Shown here: positions 34,023 through 45,435 of the stretch, in pieces
How the letters are laid out: each line of letters starts with the position of its first letter
Position numbering within the stretch: the first letter of the stretch is position 1
Origin: Rhynchospora pubera
Taxonomy: Eukaryota > Streptophyta > Magnoliopsida > Poales > Cyperaceae
Reading direction: 5' to 3'
NCBI GenBank assembly: GCA_028095005.1
Contig: CM051459.1
Coordinates: 134,627,657 to 134,691,656, forward strand
Length of the DNA stretch: 64,000 nucleotides
Program-made: the position numbers and the translations under genes
Notes under the pieces: generated by a model
What the model was told of the DNA's origin: nothing
Databases searched by the model: none
What the model saw: only the letters and a program-made list of their open reading frames with translations

Positions 34023-35100
34023 ACATGAAAGAATTGAACAGTTTTTGTATTATGAATTTAGTCATTTTTATTATTAATTTTTGTGTCATTTTAAGCATTT
34101 CTGCCTTGCTATGTGCCAAGGTCCTTTCCATGTTATTTTAGTATTTCTTAGTTGTTATTGTTCATGTTACACGTCAGTTTGTGTTATTAGTTGTATATGA
34201 ATAACATGGACCATTTTGCATTTCTGCAATGATTTTAATATCATATTAATGAAAGGTATATTTGGTTTAAGAAAATCCTAAGTCAGAGGTACCATTCTGT
34301 TAAAAAAAAAAAAATTCAAAGGTAAAGCTAGTTGTTTTACTAGCGTGTCCAAATACTCCTTGAAACCATGTCTATATGTAAAAGATATTCTTTTTTTTTC
34401 CATCACTTAGACATGTACCAAAATAATATTGCCCCATTTCATTTTGTACATAAATGTCTTGTACAGCACGCTCGTACAATCGATTTTTTTTTGGTTTTGG
34501 ATATATCATAATGGACGATTCCATCGTCTAGAATAAAAAAGATTAGTAACTAATATTCTTGTAAACGTGAATTTAGTCTTTTCCTGCTTTTCTTGATTTC
34601 TAACTAATTGAGTATTCTTCGTGTTGGAAGTTGTTTTTCCATTTCTTTTTTCCTGCCTTTCTTGATTTTGCTCTTTCATCTGCTTTGTTTTTTCTAATAT
34701 TTCGGCCTTTTTGTTTCTCCGTTTCTGATTGACCAAAGGATATGGAACGCTACCTAAATTGAAGATACAGATGACAAAAGAGAAAATACGGAAGACTTCT
34801 TCCATAGAAGATATATATGTCCAATCCATCAGAGTATACTTCCAATGCAACACAAGACCCTTGTAGTTGGTTGATCTATAAAAATAAAACTATTTAAAGT
34901 GCCATTTTGGATGCTCGGATGTTTTTTCCATGGATTCTATATACCAATTACCATTTAATTGTTTCGGCACATAAAATTTGAAAAGTCTATGTTACCAAAA
35001 CATGAGACCAAATAGTAAAAATAATAAATGTATAACAGTTTAATGAACATCGAAATACTAATCAACATGAATGAACGGGACAATTATTCCAAACTGTCAC
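34023..35100. other. Intergenic DNA
   Basis: This continues the diverged duplication to about 34165 and is then AT-rich. A lysine/glutamine-rich minus-strand frame (34506-34853) is low-complexity and unsupported. Confidence 0.4.
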
Positions 35101-35486
35101 CTTTGAAGTGAATCAAGTGATTAGAGGTGTATTTTGCACAAATTATAGAGATCAATGACTAAAGTAGAAAAATGTAATTTTATTAATTCTCCTAGTACAA
35201 ATCTAGCTACATTTAAAAATTGATGACAAAGTGTCGACCACATTCCTAGCGGAGGGGTGCTCTATTTATAGCTACAACCTACAAATCAATGTAGTGTAGG
35301 GTACATTTTAACCTTTTCAGATCTGATGCAGGATCGTACATATTATATTTATATCCCGCAGACCCCTTCGAGCTCTCGAGCATACTCGGGCTTGGGCCTG
35401 GATGAGGCTCAGGATATCCTCTAGTCGTGGTCCGAGATCTCGTGATCCACAGTCTTTGGGCCAGACCAGGAATTACAAGTGTCATC
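35101..35486 (-). repeat. Possible solo LTR (unconfirmed)
   Basis: Read on the minus strand the segment starts TGATGACACTTGTAATTCC and ends GGTGACA, so it has TG...CA borders. It contains a CTATAAATAG TATA box at about 35265-35275, followed downstream by AATAAAATTA. Composition (GC-richer, promoter plus polyadenylation-like signals) suits an LTR. A matching target duplication is not clear (only CAAA shared), and no second LTR is in the window. Confidence 0.35.
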
Positions 35487-35504
35487 AGCAAATATACCAT
35501 TACA

Positions 35505-35727
35505 GCCATTTTTAAATACAAAGTGAACATATACAGCAAATAAGATGAACATATAGACGATCTAAGTGAACACTTACAAATAAATAAGTGTTGTCATCAC
35601 TTGTTCAGAAGTTTACATGAATATTCAACTTATTTTCATTGAACCTATTTGTTTGTATGTGTTCACTTAAATCGTTTCTATGTTCACTTTGTTTGTTGTA
35701 TATGTTCACTTTATATTTAGCGATGGC
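35505..35727. repeat. Imperfect inverted repeat, about 85-bp arms
   Basis: The left arm 35505-35589 and right arm 35644-35727 are imperfect reverse complements around a 54-bp spacer. Both carry several spaced copies of AAGTGAACAT. Similarity continues weakly outward (GTCATCAGC and GATGACAGC). No target duplication was found. Confidence 0.7.
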
Positions 35728-36127
35728 AAAACTGCAGATGACAGCAATCAATTTCCCTTTTCTCCGAAATGTCCTGTTAGGTACGACCATAAAATTTAAA
35801 AAAAAAATCAAAAGAAAAAGGTTGTATATGATCTTTTCCGAAATTCCATTTTATTTCATTCACATTACATATCCCAGCCTGTAGGATCCACTATCACACA
35901 ACGCACACGACGTCCACACAACATTGAAATTTTTTTCATTTCCTTTACTTAATTTCTCTTCCTAATTTTAGTACAACAGTTGCTGTGTAGGTACGCGAAT
36001 CAGGCAGAAATTATCTTGAAACGTACAAAAATGCCCGGAAAATGAAAAAAAGGATAGAAAGAAGTGAGTGTCTAACAAGTAAGTTGGATAACATAATACA
36101 AACAATTCTGTAATTACGGTGAACTTC
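35728..36127. other. Intergenic DNA
   Basis: AT-rich; nothing recognised. Confidence 0.4.
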
Positions 36128-36144
36128 CAATTTATTGGCCTCAT

Positions 36145-37274
36145 TTTTTTTTTTTTTTTTGGGAACTTCTGAAGAGCATCCCAGTGAATCTATTAAACCA
36201 AATCCATATTTATTACATCACAACAAATCAAACCCGATACACTCCTGCTCAATCTCTGACAGCAGAGAGCTACAAATCGACTTAAACCAAACTTCTTCTC
36301 AGTACAGCTACCACAATTTGGATTTATTACATACCAAACTCAATTAACGGAAAGTCATACAAAATCAAAGAGAAATTAGAACACTAGCGGTTGCACCCAT
36401 TTCTTCTGACAGACCCTCCCCATCCTGTGCTTCTGGTCCAGCAGTAAGATTTTCAGCTACCATCTCAGTGTCACTTTCCCACCCAGGGAGCTGCACTTGC
36501 CAAGTCATCTGTTCATCTTTTGCCAGTCAGTTCTTAAGCACTGTTTGCATGGAGACTGACCATAATTTTTACCAATAATATACAATAGACTTAGTTTTCC
36601 TGCAAAACACTTTCAAATCCACAGGTGCAGTGTTGTTAAAACAACATTGATTTCTTTCCAGCCAACACACCCAACACACTGCAGCACAAATCAAACTAAA
36701 AACTCCTTGTTCATCTCCTTTAAATCTATTGGCAATGAAAGCTAAATCTTCCATATTTTTTTGGGTAACAGTCACAATTAAAAGAGCAAAGTAACCATCT
36801 CCATATTTGTTGAATGCAACTGCATTGAAAGAAGAGATGATCTATTGTCTCCAAAGAATCACAGTAAGCAACCACACTCCTCATCCCAACCTCTACTAAC
36901 CAACTTATCTCTTGTTAGTAATTTGCTCTTACTATGAAGTCGCAGAAAAATTTTGATTTTAAGGGGAATTAATTTTGAGGGCCCAAATATTAACAGTAGG
37001 ACAGCCGCTAACACCCCATCACCAATCCAATTGTACATTTCTTTGGTGTTCAATTTCCCTCTATTGGATTGTTGCCACAGTACTTTATCGTTTTCCAAAC
37101 TCAACGGAGGTAAGTTACTGATTAATCAACTCAATCAATTGACCATAAACTTGTAAATTTCTGCTAAAATGAAAATTACTCAGATTAGCCTGGCTGCCTG
37201 GACAGTATCAGCTACTGTAACAAATTTAGATCTCCATATAGTATAAAGAGATGCACAAGAGACGCATAGGGGGA
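36145..37274 (-). mobile_element. 5'-truncated L1-type LINE with 17-bp TSD
   Basis: The minus-strand insertion has a poly(A) tail at 36145-36162 (T-run on plus) and perfect 17-bp target duplications CAATTTATTGGCCTCAT (36128-36144, 37275-37291). It encodes remnants of the ORF2 C-terminus: zf-RVT region DKVLWQQSNRGKLNTKEMYN and LIPLKIKIFLRLHSKSKLLT (36859-37104) and VCWVCWLERNQCCFNN (36569-36775), in different frames. It is dead and truncated before the RT domain. Confidence 0.92.
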
Positions 37275-37291
37275 CAATTTATTGGCCTCAT

Positions 37292-37956
37292 GAATCTTTC
37301 TTTCCTTGTATTTTAAATTATGACACGAGATACATATTCTATTTAGATAATTTACATTAAAAATGATGAATTTGTACTTAAATCATTAATTCATTTCATA
37401 TAATAACATAAAAAATTAGTCTGTAATTTCCTTTCCCTATTTTTAATAATTTTATAAAATTAGTTTATGTTCAATAGATGTCCTTCCCTAAAAAGAGAAT
37501 TTACCGAACAGAAAAAAATAGTAAAATGCAAGACCTGTACAAGTCAGCTTCCCCGTAATTAACTTTAGTCTGCAGCCTTCTATAAATATAAGGATATCAT
37601 TATCTTTTTTTTTATTAAAATATCATTATCTAATTGAAATATAGCAATATAGGAAGACTATATTATGATCGTGTGTTGTTACTTACGGATCCACTATTTT
37701 AAAAATTTAGATATCGCAAACATGAATTTTCTTTCTCTTTACGGATCCATTTTTAGTTGTGTGTAGGATTGAAATTGTACTTCAGTTCGTAGTTTTTTAT
37801 TCGTCTGATTGATCGTTTGGATTAAATTTGATTGTGAAATTAGGAATAAAATCAAAGAAAATTGGGGGGGGGGGATCAAAGATAGCTGTCTATTTATCTC
37901 CACCCCCCTCTCCTCTCTCTTAGTTGAATGGAAATATCTAGAATTTCAAAAAGAAA
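37292..37956. other. Intergenic DNA
   Basis: AT-rich with a G8-9 run near 37865. No gene seen. Confidence 0.4.
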
Positions 37957-37972
37957 CCAGAAGTTGGATCCC

Positions 37973-38322
37973 GTTTAGAAATGGCCTAACATCGTTTCTT
38001 TGATTGCCTATTGGAATGAGACACAACTGCAATTGATAATTCACTGCTGGACTCTTTCCTTCACTGCTATTCTGCAGCTCGAGGGAAAAAAGGACAAGGA
38101 TGTTCTTATGGCCACAGATTTTTGGGGCCTCTGGTTAGAGAGAAACAATCGCACTTTCAGGGCAACAGGGAAGGCTGCTTGAGCATGTGGTACAATGGGT
38201 TTCTACTGGAGCAATGCCATTCACTGAGTTCTTCTAATCTCTGTCTGTTCCATGCTCAGTTTTCTCTTTTAGTTCTTACTTTGTAATGTGTCAGTCACTG
38301 ACCAGTATATCTAAATTAAAAG
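37973..38322 (+). mobile_element. Short 5'-truncated LINE insertion with 16-bp TSD
   Basis: The 350-bp insertion is flanked by perfect CCAGAAGTTGGATCCC repeats (37957-37972, 38323-38338). Translation includes MATDFWGLWLERNNRTFRAT (about 38108-38167), the tryptophan-rich C-terminus typical of plant L1 ORF2. The 3' end is only A-rich (CTAAATTAAAAG), not a long poly(A). Confidence 0.82.
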
Positions 38323-38338
38323 CCAGAAGTTGGATCCC

Positions 38339-38767
38339 CAAAACAAATCTAACTGATATTGCAAAATTTGTTAACTTGAAAAGAAAACACCTTACAAGTT
38401 ACAACCAGTTATATCATATATGCATTATCAAAGTTATGAAAGTCTTCAAAATCTGTAACTGGAAGATATAAATTTGTCAAAAAATTTGTATTGGAACCAA
38501 ATTAATTGAAAATTACAGATGTTTTCCTAGTTTCTTAATAGAACTCTATAACTCCGGTACAGATGTCTTCTTAATGTAAGTTGTAACAAAGTTTCATGTC
38601 CCTGATTACGTTCAACATCAAAATTATCCAATACAGTTGAGAGATAATACAGAAAGAAAATTGCTGATAGAGATTATCACTTTCTACTATATTAAACTGG
38701 TTTCGCAAGTTGTTCCATCAAATCATTAGGTCAATTTTAATGACCATTTTAAAAACCATCGGTCGGA
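38339..38767. other. 3' flank of the MATH-BTB cluster
   Basis: No feature recognised; possible 3' untranslated sequence of the pseudogene at 38768. Confidence 0.4.
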
Positions 38768-39928
38768 CTAGCTGTCCTTTGCCCTATCCTCCTGTCCCTC
38801 TGTCTTCTGGAGCCGCTGGCTTTTCCACCTGATGAACCAGTCCAACCAGTTAAACTGCTGTACTGGTAGCTTGACTTGTTTAACTTCCTGCACAGTATTC
38901 AAAACACTGATTGAAGATTGAAATTGTCCGGTTTCTACAACCTTGCCGAGGATTTCAGGGGAGGCTAAAAGTTTTAAACAAGCTGCTTTGAGATGAATGC
39001 AGTTGTTCCTCTCAGCTAAGAGCAACAAGGAAACCACATTGCTCTTGTTAATGCTACCATACAAGATATTCTCACATATTATCTTTAGCCTCTCCAAATC
39101 ATATCGATCAGCGGCAACCAGTAGATGTTGAGTCAAGTTGTGTTTCTTCTCACTCTCATTTATCTCTTCAAACTCAGGAATTGTTTCAGAATATATGAAA
39201 TCGAGCAAAGACTTAAAAACTGGAGCTTCTATATCTTCAATTTTGATGATAGCTCCTGACTTCTCCTTCAATGGTCCGAAAAATTGTGCTCGAAAGACCT
39301 TAGATCTCATCGCGAGGATGCACATGTGAGCATTGAATGTTTGCCCGTTCACTTCGAATGTAACATCTGCTCCATATCAATCCTCCAAGAGATGGCTAAG
39401 TTGTTTTATGCCAATAGGTGGTGGCACAACAAGAGGAAAATCTGGTTCTACAGGAAAAGTTTTGAAAACGGTGACAGAACAACTTATTACAAGACAATCA
39501 TCCTTGAGACCTAACTCAAAGGCTGATTTTTTCAGAAATGTTGGAAAACCATAACCGATGTTCTTCTTACCACTAGTGAAGGTGTAAACTGGAGTTGTTC
39601 GCTTTTCTAATAATTGGTTCCCGTTGTTGAGAATTACAAAACTAGGTTGAGCTTTAACGTGTTCAGTAACTTCAGTTTCACTTTTGAGGGAAATGAAAAT
39701 AGATGTATAACCATCTTCTGTCTTCGTTTCTCCATTTGGATAGTATAGGATCGACTAACCATAACCTCCCACGCTAAAAGTGGCCGATTCGTGAAACGTC
39801 CCTTTTTCATTGTATTTCTCCACTGAGTACCCCATGATCTTGAACTGATGTGATCCTTCCACTTTCTCAACTCGTCGTGTGGACGCTGATTTTGGGTTGT
39901 TGAGGGAACCATCCATGGAGACTGACAT
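38768..39928 (-). pseudogene. MATH-BTB pseudogene 1 (two nonsense codons)
   Basis: The frame is collinear with the intact paralogue at 41263-42378 for 387 codons without an indel, from ATG at 39926-39928 to the stop at 38768. Two in-frame stops break it: TAG at 39755-39757, where the conserved VGGYDWSI of the MATH domain reads VGGYG*SI, and TGA at 39377-39379 at the start of the BTB domain (HLLED*YGADV). Downstream the BTB (NGQTFNAHMCILAMRSKVFR) and BACK-like region (QHLLVAADRYDLERLK) are preserved. The leader shows TTGTAC where paralogues have the splice-acceptor-like TTGTAG. A protein starting at the internal Met at 39352 would lack MATH and the first BTB strand. Confidence 0.9.
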
Positions 39929-41262
39929 TGATATATAGAGGTAGTACAACACAGGGGATTGAATGATATATTAAATATTGATACTTGGTACCTTCATAGT
40001 TTGTTGGCTGATGGGGTTTTGGAGATGAAAGAAAGAAAGAGTCGATATTTTTAGAGATCTTAATAAATATTTCTTATGTTAATAATATTTACTTTATTTA
40101 TTACATCTGAAGGTAAATTTAGAAATCTCATCCAAAACTAAAAAAAGAGCACCAAAAACACAAAAAAAAAACAAATGAAAATCAATTGTACAATAAATCA
40201 GTATTTCTCTGTAAAATTAGCATAAGGTTGGCATTTTTTTAGTACTGAATATTATTTGATATTTTTTGCTCACTGCTTTACATTTTTTCTTGCTTGGTAT
40301 AATTACCAGACCGAAGTGCCTAGCTTACAGTAGATACAGTATCAGGAGAAATAACATCCTCGCCTTAGATGAGAATTAATTTTAATTTATTCAGAATATT
40401 TTGTAACAATTAGCTACATAAATTCAACTTTTTTCATGAAATTTGTAAAATGTTTGTTTGTTTCAGCTTATCTACATGGATTGCAAAGGATTAAAAAGTC
40501 AGTTTTCTAAAGCTAATGCGTCTACCTCTATTATTGGACATTTGCTCAAAGATGTGCTTGTTTATTGATTTATACTTTCCAGGAAAAAGAAAATGAGAAG
40601 AGAATACTAAAAGAAATTCCCATTTCAGAAGTTTATTGGAGGCATATTTGTTCCTTAAAATGATCTGTGTTTCAGATTGAATCTTCTGCGTCTAGAAGCT
40701 TGTCAGCTCAGGTTCGACTACAACGCACATTAAGCCCAACCAAATAAGTCAGAGTGTCAGACCGACTGTTGTTACTTGTCCAATTGTACTATGAGTCTAT
40801 GACTATGGCAAACATTAATGTTTTACAATTTTGTTTGTTTAGAGCAATTTGCGCGTAAATTTTTGTGTTTAGGATGTTAGTATAGTTTGATTTTTGTGAT
40901 TGATAATTTTCACAAAGATTCGATTGTTAAATTAGCAATAATAAAATAAAAAAAATCTGATTTAGAGTAAGACGTCTATAAACCAGAAATTGGTAACAAT
41001 ATATATATAACTAATTTCAATTTGTTAATGCAGCAGAAAATTTGAAACATGAAATAGGTTGGTTAAAACAAAAGAAAAGGAAGTAACATAATAGTGAATT
41101 GACATTTCAAAATTGACAAATAATCAAATAAAATGTTAGAATTGTAAGTTATCCAACGAATATCATTGCAAAAAAAAAAAAAGACAGATTAATATTTCTC
41201 ATACAGTTCCTTCAAAAAAAAAGGGGTGACTTTCCTCCCAATAGTCTAATCAGTTTAAGAAA
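39929..41262. other. Intergenic DNA between MATH-BTB copies 1 and 2
   Basis: AT-rich; no element borders recognised. It includes upstream sequence of pseudogene 1, with a CTTTCTTTCTTTC stretch also present upstream of copy 2. Confidence 0.4.
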
Positions 41263-42378
41263 TTAACTGTCGTGCTGCTTCCCTCCGCCCTTTCCTCCCA
41301 CCTCCCTCCTCTCCCACCAATTGTTGAACAAGTGCAACCAATTAAGCTGCTGAACCGGTAACTTTATCGGTTCAACCTCTGATACGGTATTTAAAACACT
41401 TCTTTCAACAAAATATTGAAATTGTCCGGTTGCTAAAACCTCGCCAAGGATCTCAGATGAGGCTAAAAGTTTCAAACAAGCGGCTTTGAGATGAATGCAA
41501 TTGTGCCTCTCAGCTAAGAGCAACAAGGAAACCACATTGCTCTTGTTAATGCTACCATACAAGATATTCTCGCACATAATCTTTAGCCTCTCCAAATCAT
41601 ATCGATCAGCTGCAACCAATAGATGTTGAGCCATGTTGTGTTTCTTCTCGTGTTCATTTATATCTTCAAACTCAGGAACTGTTTCCGAATATATGAAATA
41701 AAGCAAAGACTTGAAAACTTGAGCTTCCATATCTTCAATTTTTATGACAGTACCTGACTTCTCCTTCAACGGTCCAAAAAATTGTGCTCGAAAGACTTTA
41801 GATCTCATCGCAAGGATGCACATGTGAGCATTAAATGTTTGCCCCTTTACTTCGAATGTAGCATCCGCTCCATATCCAGCCTCCAAGAGATGGGTGAGTT
41901 GTTGTATGTCAGGTGGTGGCACAACAACTGGAAAAACGTGTTCCACTGGAAAAGCTTTAAAAACACTAACAGTACATTGTATTGCAAGACAATCTTCTTT
42001 GGCAAATGACTGAAGCGTTGTTTTTTTCATAAAACTTGAAAAGCCATAACCTTCATTTTCTTTACTGAAGGTGTGAACTCTTGGTGTTCGTTCTGATATG
42101 GGGTTCCCATTTTCATTGAGAATTATGAAACTAGGCTGAGCTTTAACAGAATGCCCTTTACTTTTGAGGTGGAGGAATATAGATGCTTGATCGAATTCTG
42201 CCTTTGTATCTCCATTAGGATAGAATCCGATCGACCAATCATAACCACCCACGATAAAGGTAACTGATTCGAGAAATTTTCCTTTTTCAACGTCCTTTTC
42301 TAGTTGGTAGCCCATAATCTTAAACAGATGCGATCCCTTAACTTTCTCAACATGTCTTGTGGACGCCGAGAGTGACAT
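41263..42378 (-). CDS. MATH-BTB protein (BPM-like), intact
   Basis: This is an uninterrupted 371-residue frame. Residues about 13-140 form a MATH domain (GSHLFKIMGY, FIVGGYDWSIGFYPNG, KEDCLAIQCTVSVF). Residues about 160-270 form a BTB domain (YGADATFEVKGQTFNAHMCI, RAQFFGPLKE, VFKSLLYFIYSETVPEF). Residues about 275-325 are BACK-like (NVVSLLLLAERHNCIHLKAA). In plants such proteins bridge substrates bound by MATH to CUL3 ubiquitin ligases through BTB. The C-terminal 45 residues are paralogue-specific, with NWLHLFNNWWERR and a Gly/Lys-rich end. The start (MSLSAST) matches paralogues and follows a TTGTAG acceptor-like sequence. It is the only intact member of a four-copy tandem array on this strand. 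No upstream leader exon like those of copies 3 and 4 was found. Confidence 0.92.
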   Translation of the reverse strand: MSLSASTRHVEKVKGSHLFKIMGYQLEKDVEKGKFLESVTFIVGGYDWSIGFYPNGDTKAEFDQASIFLHLKSKGHSVKAQPSFIILNENGNPISERTPRVHTFSKENEGYGFSSFMKKTTLQSFAKEDCLAIQCTVSVFKAFPVEHVFPVVVPPPDIQQLTHLLEAGYGADATFEVKGQTFNAHMCILAMRSKVFRAQFFGPLKEKSGTVIKIEDMEAQVFKSLLYFIYSETVPEFEDINEHEKKHNMAQHLLVAADRYDLERLKIMCENILYGSINKSNVVSLLLLAERHNCIHLKAACLKLLASSEILGEVLATGQFQYFVERSVLNTVSEVEPIKLPVQQLNWLHLFNNWWERREVGGKGGGKQHDS

Positions 42379-42809
42379 GGCTATAGAGAGGTTCTACAAG
42401 AGAGGAATTTAATATGAAATTTTTTGGTACTTGCTACCTTGAAGGTTGTTACGGTATTGGAGATGAAAGAAAGAAAGAACTGATTTTTTTAGAGAACTCT
42501 ATTGATATTATTAGAGAACTCAATGTTTTACTTTATATATATATTAGATCTGATTGAGGCAAATTTAGAAATCTCATCCAAAAAAAAAAAAAAAGGGAAG
42601 CACAAAAACCAAACATTCAATAATAGAAATCAACTCCGTACAATATTTCATTATTTCTCCCCAGAAATAGCACAGAATTGGTAATTTGTTATTAGCACAG
42701 AATAAAATTAGATCTTCCCTGATCACTGCATTTTTTTTCTTTATCCTTTCTATAAATCTATAAATCTTATAAATCATAAACTCACGATGAAGTAAACATG
42801 TTTGTATCA
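42379..42809. other. Upstream region of the intact MATH-BTB gene
   Basis: A CTTTCTTTCTTTCATCTCCAA leader-like motif (minus) lies at about 42455-42478, shared with pseudogene 1. If the TTGTAG just before the ATG is an acceptor, the nearest GTAGCAAG donor would give only a 44-nt intron, which is implausibly short for plants. Confidence 0.4.
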
Positions 42810-42956
42810 AAGAACCAGCTCTTGGTCTAGTGCCAAAGAACAATGCATCTCAAATGAGATGTCGCAGGTTCGAAACCCGGCTGGAGGGTCTTTATAGACA
42901 TTTAATTTAAAAATAAGCTGGGAGGCTTGACCCCCAATTTATCTTCCAAAAAAAAA
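42810..42956 (+). mobile_element. tRNA-derived SINE with 12-bp TSD
   Basis: The insertion is 147 bp with perfect target duplications ATGTTTGTATCA (42798-42809, 42957-42968). An A-box-like TGGTCTAGTGCC lies at about 42823-42834 and a perfect B box GGTTCGAAACC at 42867-42877, the internal RNA polymerase III promoter of tRNA genes. The 3' end is a short poly(A). The tail GGGAGGCTTGACCCCC ... CTTCC resembles the tail of the LINE at 27505-28206. Confidence 0.93.
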
Positions 42957-42968
42957 ATGTTTGTATCA

Positions 42969-44348
42969 CATTGTTCATCTCAAACAGTTGACTAAAAAGT
43001 AAATACAACATCTCTTAACTAGTTAACTATGGAATTTGCTACTTGGTCAAAGAAAATTATAAAAAGAACAATATATGATTACCTACGTCTTCTATCTCTC
43101 CTGAAATATATCTAACACACATCAAGAGATGTTCTGTGCGGTTCTCATTTTTTGACAAAGATTTAAAGAAGGTTTTAAAAACCAAACACATTAGTCTGTA
43201 AGGATAATGAAAAAGGCTAGGATAGATAAGGTGCTTTTTCATTAGAGTTTTGCCTATGTGTAAATTTGTTTTTTTTTTCTTTTTTACTGTACATACTTTT
43301 AACATTTTAATTTAATGAAAATTTGTAGGCGTGGCCTTTACCACCCTACCCTCAAAAAAAAAACACACACACACACACATTAATTAGCAAGTAGTCTCAA
43401 TGTTTTCACTAATCACATTCGAAATAGACAAAGCTTTAAAATTAGAGCATCCTTACACTCCGTTTGGTTCGATGGTACAAGATGGGAGGAAAAGGAAAAT
43501 ATAAAGAGGAAAGAGAAGGGAGGTGGGAGAATTAAAAAAAAAAAAATTGTGGCCGAATTATCTAATATATTTTTTAAATTTGAAATCTAATATTTTAAAT
43601 GTGGTATGTATATATAGCGTATTATATAATTCATATAAAAATAATGATCATGATTTTTTTATGAAACATCAATGATAATAAAATTACAGATTTAGTCATT
43701 GAAAAGAACTTGTGATATTCAGAAAAATATAAGCAACATGAGAAAGAGTTAACAGCCAACAAAGAGACCGATCCAGCAAAGTGAACCACAGTTTGCAACC
43801 TAAGCTTCAAGTACATACATTATTTAAATGTCCTAATTAATCAAAACTAAGAACGCGAATGCTGCCGATTTAACAGCCATATGATCCAATTATAAGTCCA
43901 TATCTCTATCAGATTAAAAATAATATATTATTAACTGGACTTTTCTGCACTATTGTTCTTCAAATCAAGCTTCGATGATATTTGTCATAATTTGAAAGAA
44001 ACACAAATAAACAGAGAAACAAAACAGTATCGTTCTTTTCTTTTGTACAAAAATTGCTGGTGAGCAGGATTAATTGGTAATAGCATTGAATTATTCCATA
44101 TTGCATATTGCACTGCTAACAGCTTTAACCTTTATTATTGAATGGTATGATTACAAGACCTTAGTACCTGACAGTAGATAAAGTGCCAGTAGTAATAGCA
44201 CCCTCATCTTAGAACAAGAATTCAGGTTTGGTTTATAACTGAAAACGTAATAACAATTAGCTTCATAATCTATTATAACACCTCTTATTTTCAATATCTT
44301 TGAGTTATTGATCAGGACTAATTGATACAATTGGAAGATTATCATTCT
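42969..44348. other. Intergenic DNA between MATH-BTB copies 2 and 3
   Basis: A LINE/SINE-like tail (TGTAGGCGTGGCCTTTACC ... CCCTC followed by A10 and a short CA repeat) lies at about 43325-43378. It may be another retroposon remnant on the plus strand. A CTCCGTTTGGTTCGATGG MITE-like end at about 43458 has no visible partner. No gene seen. Confidence 0.45.
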
Positions 44349-45420
44349 CTAACTAGATCGAACCCATAGTTCCTTCAAAATCAAGGGGTGATTTCTGACT
44401 AAATACTGAAATTGTTCAGTTCCTATGACCTTGGTGAGAATTTCAGGAGAGGATATAAACTTCAAACATGCTGTTTTTAGATGAATGCAGTTGTGCATAT
44501 CAGCTAGAGACAACAAGGTGACCACATTGCTCCCCTCAATATATACTACCATATAAGATACTCTCGCATATTATCTTTAGCCTCTCCAAACCATATCGAT
44601 CAGCTGCAACCAATAGATGTTCAGCCATCAACTTAGTGTTGTGTTTCTTCTCACCTTCATTTGATTCTTCAAACTCCGGAACGGTTTGATAGTATATGTA
44701 ATGAAGCAAAGTTTTGAAAACTGGGGCTTCCATATCTTCAATTTTGATTATGGTATCTGATTTCTCCTTCAGCAGTCCATAAAATTGTGCCCGAAAGACC
44801 TGAGATCTTGATGCAAGGATGCACTTGTGAGCATTAAATGTTTGTCCATTCACTTCAAATGTGACATCCACTCCATATCCATCCTCCAAGAGATGGCTGA
44901 GTTGTACATCAGGTGGTGGCACAAGAAGGGGAAAAACAGGTTCTACTTCTGCAGGAAAGGCTTTAAAAACAGTGACAGTACATCTTATCACAAGGCAATC
45001 GTCCTTGATAAGCGACACAAAAGCGGATCTTTTCACAAAATTTCCCAAACCAATTGCATAGTCCTTATCACTACTGAAGGTGTAAACAGGGACTGTTCGT
45101 CCTTCTGATAATGGGTGCCCATCTTGATTGAGCATTATAAAACTAGGTTGAGCTTGAACACACTCCGCTTCACTTTTGAGGAAAATGAAAATAGATGTAT
45201 AATCATCTTTTGTCCTCGTTTCTCCATTTGGATAGTATCGGATCGACCAATCATAACCTCCCACGCTAAAAATGGCCGATTCGAGAAACTTTCCTTTTTG
45301 ATTGCCTTTCTCTAGTGAGTAGCCTAAATTCTTGAACAAATGTGATCCTTTCACTTTCTCAACTCGCCGTGTAGAGACAGTTTCTGGGGTGTTGATGGAA
45401 ACATCAGCAGAGAGCGGCAT
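44349..45420 (-). pseudogene. MATH-BTB copy 3, frameshifted in the BACK region
   Basis: The frame runs from ATG at 45420 through MATH (GSHLFKNLGYSLEKG, FSVGGYDWSIRYYPNG) and BTB (YGVDVTFEVNGQTFNAHKCI) to a stop at 44536 after ILYGSIY (294 residues). Compared with copies 1 and 2, about 4 extra bases near 44536-44552 shift the frame. The BACK-like continuation (NVVTLLSLADMHNCIHLKTA) is in the next frame to a stop at 44349. A truncated MATH-BTB protein without the BACK-like tail could still be made, so it may be a recent pseudogene or a shortened gene. The leader has a probable 5'UTR intron (45436-46088). Confidence 0.85.
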
Positions 45421-45435
45421 GGATATGGAGAGGTT

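Noticed and set aside
42393..42437. A 44-bp 5'UTR intron in the intact MATH-BTB gene
   Set aside because: Too short for normal plant splicing; kept only as an acceptor-like sequence conserved from the ancestral leader.
42810..42900. Possible tRNA gene
   Set aside because: A and B boxes are present, but the flanking TSD, poly(A) and lack of a full cloverleaf fit a SINE.
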